DNA from: Ornithodoros turicata
Taxonomy: Eukaryota > Arthropoda > Arachnida > Ixodida > Argasidae
DNA length: 64,000 bases
Assembly: GCF_037126465.1 (NCBI RefSeq)
Contig: NC_088202.1
Location: 121,782,123 to 121,846,122, forward strand
Direction of reading: 5' to 3'
Positions 1 through 11,574 of this stretch are shown here, in pieces (within the stretch, counting starts at the first letter, position 1; each line of letters starts with the position of its first letter). The notes beneath the pieces were generated by a model. The model made no database searches. It saw only the letters and a list, made by a program, of their open reading frames with translations, and was not told the origin of the DNA. The position numbers and the translations under genes were made by a program.

Positions 1-2
1 CG

Positions 3-1775
3 TTCCGAAAAGCCACTAACTCTGCCTGCAACTCTCTCAATATCATTGAAGCAATCCTTCAGGGTGCTGCACGTTCAACCAAAACTGTCACCATCTCTTC
101 CACCCAACCACGTCCGGACCTCAAGTTCCTCTCCCTACGTGCTTCTCGCAGAAGAGCTCTGAGACGAGCGCAACGGACAGGCTGCTCCGATGACTGGATC
201 TCCTATAAAAAAGTTTCTGCTGCCTTCCGAAGACATGCCCACCGTCTCCGACGCACTCAATGGCATAATTTCACTGCTTCCCTTACGGCTCATTCACCCT
301 CCTCTGCTATCTGGAACATCATCAGATCACTTGAGGGTTCTCCAGCGCCCAAGCGACCACTGGCTGCCCTAGCTCTCGCTTCTAACTGCACTCTATCTGG
401 CCTTGCTGACACTTTCGCCGACTATATTTCTACGACCTCTGTGCCAGTTTCATTCTCTCCTTCAAGTAAGACCGCTACACCTGCCCACTGTGGGCCAGAA
501 GATGACCTTCTCAGCTTAGCTGAACTCGGAGATGCACTCAAGCGCTGCAAGCGCGGGCGCTCCTGCGGAAACGACCACATTACATACCAAATGCTCAAGA
601 ATCTTGACTCACCTGCTCTTCTCCAGCTACTGGATTTCTACAATTCGATCTGGATTTCCGGTGACCTACCTGACTCATGGAAACATGGCACTGTCATTCC
701 CATCCCCAAACGTGGTAAACCAACCTCAAAATTAGAGAACTTCCGCCCCATTACACTCACTTCCTGCGTATGTAAAGTGATGGAGTGTATGGTAAAACGA
801 CGGCTCATATGGGCTCTTGAACAACGCCACATGATTCCTGACCACATGTGCGCCTACCGCCGACATCGGGGAGCGACTGATGCTCTCATCCAACTCACCG
901 CAGCAATACAGCAGGCACTTTCTAAGGACCGTATCTCTCTTGTCTCGTTCCTCGACGTCAAACAAGCGTTTGATACCGTTAAACATGAAGCCATCACTAC
1001 CCCTCTACAACAATCTGGCATCACAGGCAGGCTCGGTGCCTTCATACAAGGATATCTCGAAAGCCGTACAATAGCTGTTGCAATCGAAGGGCAAGTAAGT
1101 TCATCACGTGTTCTCACCCGAGGAGTTCCACAAGGCGGAGTTCTCTCCCCCATCCTTTTCAATATTGCACTCTCCGACCTTCATCTCAACGCTCCCGACA
1201 CTCTTTACACCGCAAAATATCTAATCTATGCAGACGACATCTGCCTCCTCTTTCTCAGTCTCACTCAGTCAGCCACTTCTGTCATAAATCACATCAACAG
1301 CTGCTTCAACACGAACATAGGAAACCTGTGCAAGTTCTACCTCAGAAAAAATTTCAAACTGCAACCTCCCCAAGACGCTGAAAACTCGCCTTCACCGCCC
1401 TGGAGAGATTTCTTCCCTAACACAGTTACCACCATACGGGGCATTCAAGCAAAAAGCATGCGCCAGCAGTCGTCTCACGTCACAAGGCCCTTGACCACAT
1501 TTCTAATCCCTACAGCTGTCACAGTCTCATCTATACCGACGGCTGGGTATCTCAAGACTCTGCCTCTAGCGCCTACTTTGTTCCTTCTACCAACCTGCAG
1601 TGGTCTTCAAGACTTGACTCCCACACCATCTCATCTACTTCTGCTGAACTATGTGCCATCCTACACGCCTCCATCGCTTCGTCTCTTCATAAGCTTAATC
1701 AAGTGGTCATACTCACCGATTCCTCAGCTGCACTTCATAAGTTATCGGATGTTGACAATCAATCAGTACTGGTGA
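3..1775 (+). pseudogene. LINE reverse transcriptase domain, frame broken after the catalytic motif
   Basis: The frame beginning at base 3 has no stop until 1775 and shows RT landmarks in order: a GNDHITYQML segment near 570-600, a VIPIPKRGKP segment near 700, FRPITLTSCVCKVME near 740, LDVKQAFDTV near 950 (motif A), GVPQGGVLSPILFN near 1125 (motif B) and YADD near 1228 (motif C). After about 1250 the translation stops resembling LINE protein and the RNase H homology continues in another frame, so at least one indel lies between. No start codon belongs here, because the protein begins upstream of the window. The enzyme would have copied its own RNA at a nicked target; this copy is inactive. Confidence 0.85.
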
Positions 1776-3420
1776 AGAGCACCCGACGTGCGTTAGAGCT
1801 TGCCCAGAAGCAAGGAATAAACATTACCCTACAATGGATTCCTGCACACGTTGGCCTCCCAGGCAATGAACACGCTGATAAACTTGCCAGGGCAGCTCAC
1901 TCTCTTCCCTCAAAGCCCTTTCCTATCCCGCAAGAATGCCGCCGGAAAACCGCCAGATCCCTTATACAGACATCCAGTTCAGCCACCAGACGTGCAATAT
2001 CCCACGCTCGCCCCCCTCTGTTGTCAGGCACCTGCAGTAGAGCCACTGCCACTATCCTTCACCGAATCCGCACAGGATCCGCCTTCACGCACAGATGGCT
2101 TCATCGGTTCGGACTTACACCGACACCACTATGTCGACAGCAGGGTGTCGGAGCGAACCGAAAACCGAAAAAAACCGCTATTTTGGTGCGAACCGGAATG
2201 GAATCGAAACCGTATACGTTTTTTTCGCTCAGAAGGGAAACCGAAAAATATATTTAACGGTTTTCGGTACAAGAAAAAACTTCATTCATTCATTCATTGA
2301 GCTTCGTGAGACAAGGCGCTGGTCTTTTTTCTTTGTCGGTCGTGTGATTATGCATCTTAATGTTGAAATGCCGTTCATAATGAATCTGTATTCTAATATA
2401 CTGTGTTCTAACGTAATAACATGTACAAATAAAGCGGGAAAGCTGTCCAGATATGTCAGCATTGTGCCACGATTATTTCCGTGTCTAAAAAAAATTCCGC
2501 AAGTGGAACCTTCACCAAGCATACCCCCCCCCCCCCCCTTGAAAGCTCGGCACCCCCTCAGCAGTGAATTTCTGGGGAAATCACTGGACCCAAGAGGGCT
2601 GCATAACGGCTTCTTTATCGGTAATGTCGCGCAACGCGTCCCTTGTTTGAGAGCAGCTAAGTTGAATACATTTACGTATACGCGAGGGCAAGCCCGTGCG
2701 AAGTGGCAACTCTTTTGTGGACAGGACACGAAGAAAATAAAACGGAGCCGTCGAGCGCGTTTGTGAGTGAAGGTGTTCCTCGATTTGCGTCGTACTCGTG
2801 CGGTGGTGCTTGCTGGCTAGACAGTAGCAACAGACGGATGGGACGCGATCGCTCCAACCCAGCAAGAAAGTACTTTACGTATGACATCACGACAAACAAG
2901 TCCGTTTGTAGCATGCGCTTCAAGAAAGGAGAAAGCCCATTTGAACAGACAGTAACCTACAGGAACCAGGAGCTACCACTTTCACAGCTGTCTATTAATA
3001 TTAAATACCATGTATGCGGAATAAACGGGTTTACATTTTGCAACATTGATTTTTTGTTGGAGGGATGAATATTCCCAGCAGAAGCGGAACCGGTTAAAAA
3101 CCGGTATGAACCGTTATTTTTTTGCTCCGGAGCAGAACCGGTACCGGATTGTTTATGATATAACCGGAACGAAAACCGGAACGAAAAACGTTTCGGTTCG
3201 ACACCCTGGTCGACAGTGCTCTTCAAATTCGGAAACCATAAGTCACATCCTGCTCGAATGTCCCACCTACAACGAAGCGCGCAGACGGCTGCTCAACACT
3301 GACCCCAGCATGTCTACACGTGACATCATCTTTGGTGGCAACTCGCCCGGCGAGCGCCGACGCCGGACTGCTGCTCTGGTCGCCTTCCTAAAGGAAACGC
3401 GGCTTATATCGCGCTTATAG
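1523..3420 (+). pseudogene. LINE RNase H domain and C-terminal zinc knuckle, split by a transposon
   Basis: In a frame offset from the RT, bases 1523-2140 encode an RNase H fold: YTDGW near 1532, SAELCA near 1640, LTDSSAALHKL near 1715 and WIPAHVGLPGNEHADKLA near 1840. These are the usual Asp-Glu-Asp and His-Asp neighbourhoods of LINE RNase H. The protein is interrupted at 2141 by an inserted element and resumes after 3209 with a Cys-rich segment ending HILLECP, the C-terminal knuckle common in such LINEs, and terminates at 3420. Taking out the insert and one target duplication restores continuous homology across the join, so the insertion is younger than the LINE. Confidence 0.8.
2141..3208. 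mobile_element. Non-autonomous hAT-like DNA transposon, 1068 bp
   Basis: The element begins CAGGGTGTCGGAGCGAACCG and ends with the inverted counterpart CGGTTCGACACCCTG. The termini are flanked by perfect 8-bp duplications GTCGACAG at 2133-2140 and 3209-3216. CAGGG-type ends with an 8-bp duplication are hallmarks of the hAT superfamily. Sub-terminal regions on both sides are rich in ACCGGA/ACCGAAA words, likely transposase-binding repeats. No transposase-like frame is present, so it must be mobilised in trans. Inside are an ATTC microsatellite near 2282 and a 14-nt C run near 2526. It interrupts the LINE RNase H region. Confidence 0.88.
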
Positions 3421-4242
3421 TGTAGTGTAGGTTTCTTTTTATCTTTTTTTTTCTGCGTTTTAGTCGTGACGCTGCCCGCTTCCAGCGTGGCCAACCACGG
3501 CGAGCAGTTTTCATCTTCACCACCACCACCACCATGTTTTGCAACATGAAGGTCGTCCTAATCTCCCAACGTTGCCCTGGTAATGTCTGACTCATCGCTT
3601 TTTTCAAAAAGCAAAATCGCCAACGTACGAGGCGCAATGCCAGTCACGGCGCGCCCGGTTGAAAAACACTACAGAAAATCTCATAGAAACATAGCATTCT
3701 CTCAGAATTTCTTACAGAAGCGTCTTCGTCTCTCAGAATTTCCTACAGAGGATGCAGATTCGTATACATATCCTCACAGGCACACCAATGAGAAAATATC
3801 CTGTGGAATAATTCAGGGTCTTACCTTGTTATTTCTATGAGAAAACAGCGTGATTCATACAGGACTGACTTTCTCACAAACTTCTCTTCAGTCTTAAGAG
3901 AGATTTTGAAGGATATTTCCCTGTCGGATGAACATGAAGCAAGAACTGGCGGGCCGCAGAGAGTGATATGTCGTCCGTGTTGGAAAGTAGTTCGTGCGAT
4001 TTCGTATGTTTGTGAATATTCCCTTTTAGGTAGAAGTGCCATGGTTGCTCCGTTTTGTCGTTCCTATTGAAACTATCAATTTTATAACCCATTATGATAT
4101 TCCATCGTACATTAGTGGAGGCGTTTGTTCCAACCGCCAAAAAGCTAGTTAGTCTGCTTTGAAACGAGGAAGCGCATGGACGGAGCTACACATCTCAAGC
4201 AAATACCACCTGGCATTCAGGATTTTCGTCGCTTTTGAGGTA

Positions 4243-5529
4243 CGAGGGTGGTTCCATAAGTTTCCGGCCCGACCAACTTTTAATAGTCATAGAGACGAAA
4301 CAAGTGTATCACTTTTCGACATAGTCAATCTTAACTTCGATGCACTTTTGACACCTTTTAACCAGCATTCTTATACCCTTGAAAAAATAGTCTGAAGTTT
4401 TCTCCGCAAAATGCTGGAAAGCTGCCTCTTGCACCTCACTATCGTTTTGAAATCTCCGCCCTCTGAGATCCCTCTTCAAGTTTGAGAACAGGAAGTAGTC
4501 ACTCGGTGCCAAGTCTGGACTGTAGGGTGGGTGGTGGATTTCTTCGAAGCCGCACTCCTTCAGTGCAGCCTTGGCAACAGAAGCCGTGTGGAGAGGGGCA
4601 TTGTCCTGGAGCAACCGGACACCTCGACTCAACCTGCCGCGCCTCCTTGATGGCGTCTCACAGTCGGTGCAGGAGTGAAGCATAATAAGTCGCATTCACT
4701 GTAGTGTTCCTCTCTTTGAAGTCGATGAGAAGGATCCCGTGACAATCCCAAAACATTGTTGCCATGATCTTCTTTGTGGATGGTGTGACCTTGACTTTTC
4801 TTGGGGTGCTTCTCCTGGTTTGCGCCATTCCATCGACTCCTTTTTCCAAAGGGGATCAGAGTAGAGCACCATAGTCTCATGCCCTGTGACAATTGACTTA
4901 AATATTTATTCTTCGTTCTCTTGACAGAGCTCCAAAAACTCTTTGGCACAGACGACGCGCTGTTGCTTTTGAACTCACGAGAGAAGTCGTGGCACCCATC
5001 TCGCACTGACCTTTTTCATGTGAAGGCCCTCGCCGATGATGCGAAAAACGGTTGTTTTGGAAAGCCCCAGCCTTTCTGAGATTTCCTTCACCTTCAGACG
5101 CCTGTCGCTCAGCAATTCCTCCTCGAAAGAGACAAATTTTCTTGTGTCACCACTTGCACTGGACGACCATCGCGTGGATCATCTTCAATGGACTCTCGCC
5201 CCAGTCGAAACTGCTTAGCCCAGTCTTTTACCGTTGTGTACGACGGAGAGGCTTCCCTGTACACGTTGTCCAGTCGCGCTTTAATTTCCTTAGGCGAAAG
5301 TCCCTCTTTTGTCAAGAATTTTATCACAGCGCGGTACTCGATTTTTTCCATTTTAACTGAAGGGTGCACCCTGGCTGTTTGAAATGCCGCTCTCCAACCG
5401 ACAAAAGCATGGAGAGGGTTGAGGGTGGTGCTCCGACCCTCCAACAGATGGCGCTACGCCTCCTTAATCGCATTTTCAAATTCGCGCGCATTTTCTACCT
5501 CGGGCCGGAAACTTATGGAACCACCCTCG
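4243..5529 (-). mobile_element. Tc1/mariner-superfamily element (mariner type), 1287 bp
   Basis: Terminal inverted repeats of about 28 bp begin CGAGGGTGGTTCCATAAG at the left end and are mirrored at 5502-5529. The element sits between TA dinucleotides at 4241-4242 and 5530-5531, the expected TA target duplication. Length and internal gene fit mariner elements (about 1.3 kb). The transposase lies on the minus strand and is broken, so the copy is non-autonomous. Confidence 0.92.
4309..5444 (-). pseudogene. mariner transposase, frameshifted and catalytically damaged
   Basis: Homology is spread over three minus-strand frames. The paired helix-turn-helix N-terminus lies at about 5350-5130 (IEYRAVIKFLTKEGLSPKEI, then DDPRDGRPV). 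The middle segment lies at about 5006-4660. The C-terminal catalytic segment at 4640-4309 contains QDNAPLHTA and HPPYSPDLAPSDYFLF. In mariners the first catalytic Asp lies in a TGDE motif; here the translated motif near 4890 reads TGHE, so that Asp is replaced by His. The second region (FWDCHG) and third (QDNAP) keep Asp. With at least two frame changes plus the His substitution, no active enzyme is expected. Confidence 0.88.
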
Positions 5530-5531
5530 TA

Positions 5532-7700
5532 TGTAGCACGTGTGCGTGTCGTATATAATCGTCCGTGCTATGTATTCCCATTCTTTATGAGTCTTTACCC
5601 CTGTTTGCAGGTATTCTGTGGGTCGGAAGGTAGAATGCTATGAGATCGTTACATCAACTGTGCTTTGGGCAAACGGTATGTTACATATTTCTGTGCCTAC
5701 CTCTCACGCACACACATGTTGTTGTAACCGTGCTTTTTGAAATGCTTTTTCTTCTAGGTTAAACTCGTAAGAAGCGGCAAGCAGCGCGCATCAACACATT
5801 GGGTCCGAGTTCGTGGTCGTAACCCATTCTTGTCTCGAGGAAGTTGGATTGTGCTTTTACACAAGAAAGCCAACGCATTCCCAATGTGCAAAACATAAAC
5901 TTGGCATGGTCACACGAAGAAATTTTTGTTGTTGTCGCATTAGAGATTTAAAGTACGTGCATGCGTTGAACGCTTTTACGGTAGTGTGCGTGGATGGCGC
6001 GCGGATGCCATTTCAAAGGTGCATAACAACTGAGTCAAGTTCCTTGGTTTATTATTTGTGTGACATCTAGCGATGGCTTGATTCATCCATGTTTCGTATT
6101 GAAAGCTGCCCAATTGATCTCAATAAAGAATGGAAAGCACACGTGCTGGATTGTGTGGCTCTTATTCTCCTGGTTTCTCCTGGCAGAAGTCTAAAAGAAA
6201 TCCTGTAAGATTTCTGTAAGAAACTGGGGGGGTGGGGTGGCAATTCTGAGAGATTGCTTTGTGTGAAACGCTGTAAGAAATTCTGTGAGAATGTCCAATT
6301 ATCACTCATAAAATCTCTTGGAATAACGCAAGAGATATTTTGTGAGATTTTCTGTAGAATTTTTCAATAGGGCGGAGAGGCATTGCGAAGCGTCCATGTT
6401 AGCGAAGAAGAGACAGGAAATGGGAAGCGCGAGCGATAAGTGATACGTCACGGAGAGTTCCGGTTCAATCTGCCTATTTTGGCGGAGCAGTCTGGGTTGG
6501 TCCTTGCAGAGTCCTTGGCTTGATGACCGCTCCAAAGCTCCCATTGGAAGATTTCGGCAGTGTTCCCAATCTGTCACTAGAACAGACTTGCTTCCGGCGG
6601 AGCCGCAAAACTTGCTCCGGAAGCGCTGCGAATCTGCCATTGGAATTCATTGGAATTCAACACAAACCAGAGCGCTCCGAGAAAGTCGAAGAAAGAAACA
6701 ACTGCCGAGGTTGTTGCCAGAGCGCCTCGTTTTGATCAGTGAAGGATAGAGCGCACGCTCCTGAGCGCTCTAAAGCGATTGGTAGCTACCAGTCGATGAT
6801 GCCATAAGTGTGTTGTGCTGCGTTTTCCTTTGCTCCCGGAGCGGACGGGCCGACGTCCCGTGTTGTGGGGAATAGTTTCCCACAACTGGCGCCCAACGTG
6901 GGGCCAAACCTACGACACTGAGATTAACTGTCGTATGTAGGCTCCTGACCATGTGTTTCTGTCCAAATGATAATGAACAGCTGTGTGTGTGTGACAGGAT
7001 AGAAAACAGTAGAAATTCACTGGAATGCAGGAAAATAATATAGGCTTGTTGCAAAGCACGGCGCTACATACTTCCAGTTCCAGCCATTTCCGTTCATGCT
7101 ATCTTTCCCAAGGCAGACTGATGGGCGAAGGGCCTTCGTCGTTGCGCCAAATACGCCACGCAAAGTTCTACGTTTCTGGGTGAGCCCAGCCGGACACCAA
7201 GTATCCAAGATCCCATGTTATCGATTTCAGGGCTCGAGCACTCCTCGCAAATCTATCGGCAATCTCGGTCAAAATACTGCGCGTACAAAACACTTATACT
7301 GTACTTACAGTGGTTCCAGTTGCGAGGTCACAAGGAACACGGACTCACAAATAAGGCAGACGCGTAAGTAAATCTTCACGGGGGACAACGTGAACGGTGA
7401 ATTCTTTTTCATTCTCTTCCGTGCCATTCCTGTAATTTATTGACACCGCGTCTGTGCCAGGCACATGTTTACGCGAAGGAGAACGTGATATATTTCGTTC
7501 AAGAACCGTGACAGACAGGAACACAAAAACAACGAAGCATTAATGGGAAGGCTAGACTTATATTAATAGGTACGGGAAGATGTAATACCATATCCCTGTT
7601 TGCGCCAGGGGCTATTATATGCTCCACTGATCGCTCGCGGTGTAGGGCGTAAAAGGCAATGATCTTTCGATCGCAAGTGAAATCAATAACGGATGCCTCT
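5532..7700. other. Mostly unassigned sequence with an isolated LTR-type primer-binding site
   Basis: Apart from the right arm of the candidate inverted repeat (about 6190-6375) and the primer-binding-site-like motif at 6887-6904, I recognise no gene. Open frames here are short and lack family motifs. The stretch 6500-6886 could be an LTR, since it directly precedes the motif, but no second LTR copy is visible to define its boundaries. Confidence 0.5.
6887..6904 (+). promoter_or_regulatory. Primer-binding-site-like motif of an LTR retrotransposon
   Basis: TGGCGCCCAACGTGGGGC begins with the TGG that pairs with the CCA end of a tRNA and follows ...CCCACAAC by one or two bases, the layout expected just inside a 5' LTR. 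The primer tRNA is not identified. No gag or pol follows, so this is at most a relic. Confidence 0.5.
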
Positions 7701-7703
7701 TTT

Positions 7704-7968
7704 TAAACTCCGTGTTAGCGCCGCGAAGCAACTGTTGCTATGAGCGGCGTACAGATGTGGACGGATGGAGAGAGGACATCATGAAGGAGTGGGGGACAGG
7801 GAGATTAGTATGCGTACTAGGCCGATTGCAGGGGGGTGCCGACATTTTATCTGGAAAGTGTGCTGGAAAACTGAGAAAGAACTTCAGACGGCCGGCGCCG
7901 GGATTTGAAACCGCGTCACCTCCTCTCCCAGCGTGGAAAGCGATCTTCCTAACCATTACGCCACGCTA
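7704..7968 (-). mobile_element. tRNA-derived SINE
   Basis: Read on the minus strand from 7968, the head contains an A-box-like TGGCGTAATGG and, about 50 bases later, a B-box-like GGTTTCAAATCCC, as in RNA polymerase III promoters of tRNA-derived SINEs. The body continues to about 7704. Its distal part (plus-strand TTAGCGCCGCGAAGCAACTG and following) recurs at 22255-22350 and 62742-62805, showing a dispersed family. Confidence 0.7.
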
Positions 7969-7969
7969 G

Positions 7970-9450
7970 CTGGTAACTGATATTTGAACAGTAAGCCTAC
8001 GTGATCAGGCTCTACTTCCTCCTGGTGTGCCATTGTTTGCCTTACGCTTGCAGCTTCGGAGCTACTAGAATATAATCGGTTTGAAATATACATGTGTACT
8101 TCATAGCTAAACAGCGCACAGGCAAGACGAGGACCAGCGCTGAGTTCCAACTGAAATTTTATTTAGAAAAACTACAACAATTAATACCAGAGCCACACGG
8201 GAAAGACAAATGACATTATCGTCTAACGACGTTCGGGTTTCGAATGGCATTATTTACGAAGCTGGTACCACACGTCACTTACTAATGACATTAAACGCCA
8301 TGATGTCGATGTGGCCTACTCACTAAATAAAATATGTCATGCTACTTTAAAAAATTAAACATAGTTAAACATGTGGAATACATGTAGCATTCTGAAATAT
8401 GCGGAGCAATTTTAATGTATTTGAATACCATGGTCAGTTAACGTATTTGCCAGCCGATGCCGAATCCAGAACTAGCAATATGGCGGCAGCTTCTTTTGCT
8501 ATTGTCGATGAAAATGCCTAACAACTTGGGACTTCTTTCGTCAAAAGATGTTCAAGAAAGCTCAAATTTTATCGAATCACATTGCGTTGTACTGCGGAAA
8601 GTGGTTTTATGGAAACCAACGTTGCTACTCTGCACTAACAATGGGAGCGACGGTAGGCATTTTGTGGGCGAATGAGTTGTGGCGAACTCAGTACGCAGAA
8701 AATGGCACTAAGACAACTGTCAAGAAAACTGTCCGTGTGGCACCGCACGAATGACTTCACAACTTAACTCACTAAGCATTTAATGGCATTTTGACGTGGA
8801 AACGTCTGTAAACGTCTGCAAAATATACGATGCAAGGAAATTATGCCGAATTTCATAACGCAATAACACGGTGAGTTATAATAAACCGATAGCAACCAAT
8901 TGGCTAAATCCAGATATCTTACACGTTTAAGGTTTTAATTAACTTTGTCATTGCGGTGGCTGACGCAATCTCTAGGTGTGGTGGGCGCGTGCGAGAGAGA
9001 CGGAAATATAGGGGTACGCGTACCTTGGGTGCAGTCTATCTCGCGAACGCGTGTAACTAGGACGCAGATCGAGGTGTCGTTGTAAAGCGCATGCGGGGTT
9101 CTACTTGAGCCTTAAGGATATCGGCGTCAACAACAATAAATAAAATTTTATAAATTTGCAAACTTGAAATATCAAAATTTTGCCAGAACGTCGGCATATA
9201 TGAAACTAAACTATAATCAGAATCGAAGGAAATGGCGATCAGAAGAATAGGGCGACTCGAGAGGAGGGCAAAAAGCCCCTAAAGTCCAGCACGGAGCGAT
9301 CGAGAGAGCAATGGGACCGCCGAAGAAGAATAGCGGCGGATGCAAATTCGACTGCCGATGCGCACAGCGAGGCTTTACCCTCTACCAGCGGGGCAACTTC
9401 TACTTGTGCGAGTGTGTAAGTGACCTACAGAGACGATGGAGTGCATCGAG
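7970..9450. other. No recognisable gene
   Basis: AT-rich sequence with scattered short frames. I see no transposase, RT or conserved-domain motif, no long inverted or direct repeat within it, and no tRNA. Confidence 0.4.
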
Positions 9451-9452
9451 AA

Positions 9453-9560
9453 GTTGAATGATGGGTTATGATATGATCGATTCTGAAGTTGATGTTGAGT
9501 GATGGGCTTGTGATGTGATGGCTTATGATGGTGATGTGATGTGATGGGCTTTGCGGAATC
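9453..9560. repeat. GTGAT-rich simple repeat
   Basis: Imperfect iterations of TGATG/GTGAT words (for example GATGTGATGTGATGGGCTT) fill this interval. It is low-complexity and non-coding. Confidence 0.75.
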
Positions 9561-9647
9561 CGACCATGATGTGATGTTGAATGAATTCTTAGGAAAATGC
9601 CAACCTATGCTTGCGGTGACCACATATATGTGAGCAGCCCAACGCAT

Positions 9648-9880
9648 GTCAACACTTCTTTTTAATCTTTATATAAATGATATTATTCAGCTAGATAGTG
9701 ATAGTGCATATACGCAGACGACACCGTTCTTTGCGTGGAGAGTTAGAAGGCGACGAAATTGCCAAGGCTAATGTAGTACTTCAAAAAATCAGGCTATGAG
9801 TCCCTCGTAATTCCCTACAAGTAAATATAAACAAAACAGAATTAAAACAGAAGTGGTAATTTTTAGACCCAAAGGTAAAC
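9648..9880 (+). pseudogene. LINE reverse transcriptase fragment
   Basis: Translation gives FNLYINDI near 9660 and, after a one-base frame change, YADDTVLCVES near 9712, the motif B/C neighbourhood of a LINE RT. A segment near 9825 reads VNINKTELK. The fragment lacks the rest of the RT and is frame-disrupted. It differs from the LINE at the start of the window (NLYINDI versus NIALSDL), so it is another family, probably CR1/L2/RTE-like. Confidence 0.65.
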
Positions 9881-9899
9881 ATGTACCATTGTCCTGTTC

Positions 9900-10950
9900 T
9901 CTATATATATTCTCCCAAAATGCTGGTTGAAAATGCCGTCCCAAAAAGATTTACTCTCCCAAAAATGGAACTGGATATGTTTACTCGAACGTCGTCTCCC
10001 CCAATCAACACACTTTGTTGGTAGAATGGAAAATTAACCTTGAATATTGCTACACAATGTAGAATGCAATGTAGAATGCGAACGTTGGTTCCACACTGAC
10101 TTTACGTAGTCAATTCAGCACATCAATTGTTATGCGCGAATATAGAGTTCGTAGAATTCGATATATTGTTCGTAGATTTGTCGCACACAAATTAGCAGTA
10201 GATTGACATACGTGAAAACAGCGTCTATTACTATCATGGAAAATCACATAAGGACAGACGTCGAATGTACATAGTTGCTTTTGACTCATACCTTCAGCAA
10301 AACGCAAGTTCAAACAATGTGGATCTGCCGCATAGGCCGCTCAACAGCGCTTTACCAAGGTTGCTTTTGCGTGATCTGCTGCTGTTACTATTGCGGAAGA
10401 TCATACCAAGAAAAGACTAATATGGTAGTGATGCCATATGTCGGAAACCAACAGCTAACGGGAAACCAGTAACTGCTCCACCCAGTCACGCAGACGCAGG
10501 CACTCTATAAAATTCAGAGAATCTTGAAGACTCCACCTACAATCAAATTCCACTCACTTCAAGGAAAAGAAAATTTGGGGCTTGGGACCCCTGTTTTCGC
10601 CGTCGACCGTCCCGACCCTCCACTTTCACCCCATCGTCTTCCCTTCCTCTCTGCCATCTGACTCCCCCGCCGCAGAAGGTGATTTTTTTTTTTTCGCCAG
10701 GCGCAGAGGAGATTAGAATAGAAATACAAATAACAAAAATGGAAACGTAGGTTGCACTGGTGCGACCAGCTGTTCCAGGACATTGACGTGTGAAAGCACT
10801 GAATTATTTAAAAGATTATTTCAGCACGTGTGCGTAAACGTATGCGTATACGTGCGGGCGCAGATGAGAGAACCACGTGATCCCATAGCTCGTTGCAGCG
10901 GATAATTTCAAAACGAGCAGTTGCTGCGAGGAATGAATGGACGGTACCAT
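9900..10950. other. No recognisable gene
   Basis: Only short unsupported frames. A T-rich tract lies at about 10683-10695. From about 10950 to 11030 a sequence including GTCATCAATGACGGCA recurs inverted at about 16060-16165, so part of this region is a dispersed repeat. Confidence 0.4.
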
Positions 10951-11053
10951 TGGTAGATTCTGGTCAAGTAGGTAACGTCATCAATGACGGCATTTTCGGC
11001 GGCGGCAGAAAACACGAAATTTGGCGGCGTTGTTTACGTGTCTTTGTTTGTCT

Positions 11054-11260
11054 GTGTTTACGTTCAGACAATGGTTCGGAGAGCGACGAGCGACTGAGGC
11101 TTGTTTCCGTTGTTTGCATGTTGTGTTTGCTTGTGTTTACATTCGGACAATGGTTCATAGAGCGACGAGGGACTGAGGCTCGATCTCGTTGTTTAAGTGT
11201 TGTGTTTACGCTTGGACAATGGTTCGGAGTGTGACCCTGGGTGAAGGAAATTATGCACAT
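11054..11260 (+). repeat. Three-copy degenerate tandem repeat, period about 69-79 bp
   Basis: The phrase GTGTTTAC followed by an ACAATGGTTC segment starts at about 11054, 11133 and 11202, each followed by CGACGAG(C/G)GACTGAGGCT or a decayed form. Period lengths differ (79 then 69 bp) and copies have diverged. No coding role is apparent. Confidence 0.7.
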
Positions 11261-11264
11261 GTGT

Positions 11265-11469
11265 AGGGACTTTGAATTGTTTACTGAGTGCTTGCATTAC
11301 GAGAAGTGATGCTGGACAGCGTTTGTGGACAGTGTGTGTGAGTGACTGACTGAGAGTCTTTGTCACTCATTGGTTTTATTGTAGATAGCCATTTGTGTTT
11401 TCCTAAGTGTTTTCCTGAGGCCGACAACGGCAAGCCCTATCGCCATCACCACCACCACCACCACCTAAG
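11265..11469 (+). repeat. Dispersed repeat, left half (split by the Ty3 element)
   Basis: Sequence from about 11320 (GACAGTGTGTGTGAGTGACTG) to 11405, then from 14975 (CTAAGTGATCTGGAGTAGCC) to about 15055, matches in order a minus-strand sequence at 19487-19690. It is therefore a dispersed repeat, probably the 3' end of a LINE or SINE family, into which the LTR element inserted. A CAC run at 11447-11464 lies just before the insertion point. Confidence 0.6.
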
Positions 11470-11574
11470 TGTAGTAGTCTACCTAGGCTCGCAGAGAGTC
11501 TCACGTTCTCGTCCCACGTTCGTCCTCATCATCTTCATCAGCTTCATCATCTTGCTCGTGCTCAGTCCACTACA
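11470..11574 (-). repeat. 3' LTR of the Ty3/gypsy element
   Basis: 105 bp, matching the LTR at 14846-14974 except for substitutions and an internal deletion of about 24 bp that removes the TTTATT-containing segment. The purine run GAAGGGAGGAA (minus strand, 11575-11585) immediately precedes it and is a suitable polypurine tract. Confidence 0.88.

Larger units (their letters stand above)
1..3595 (+). mobile_element. Decayed non-LTR retrotransposon (I/Jockey-type LINE with RNase H), 5' cut by window edge
   Basis: The element encodes a reverse transcriptase, then an RNase H domain, then a C-terminal Cys/His knuckle: the ORF2 order of RNase H-bearing LINEs of the I/Jockey group. The window opens inside the protein, so endonuclease and ORF1 are not visible. 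The reading frame is open from base 3 through the RT core, shifts frame between about 1250 and 1520, and is split by a DNA transposon at 2141-3208. The coding end is the TAG near 3418-3420. A roughly 170-bp 3' region follows with an imperfect CAC run near 3520. Clade placement is from motifs only. Confidence 0.85.
3655..6375. repeat. Candidate inverted-repeat pair bracketing the mariner insertion
   Basis: Sequence from about 3652 (TTGAAAAACACTACAGAAAA) reappears inverted at about 6340-6372, with further shared words of the form TCTCAGAATTTCTTACAG inside each arm (3700-3760 and 6190-6300). The spacing without the mariner is about 1.4 kb. This resembles a degraded DNA transposon with repetitive subterminal regions, but I see no clear target duplication and no transposase. 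The superfamily is unassigned. Confidence 0.35.

Noticed and set aside
10559..10783. Minus-strand 74-codon frame near a T-rich tract
   Set aside because: Low-complexity translation with no motif or promoter.
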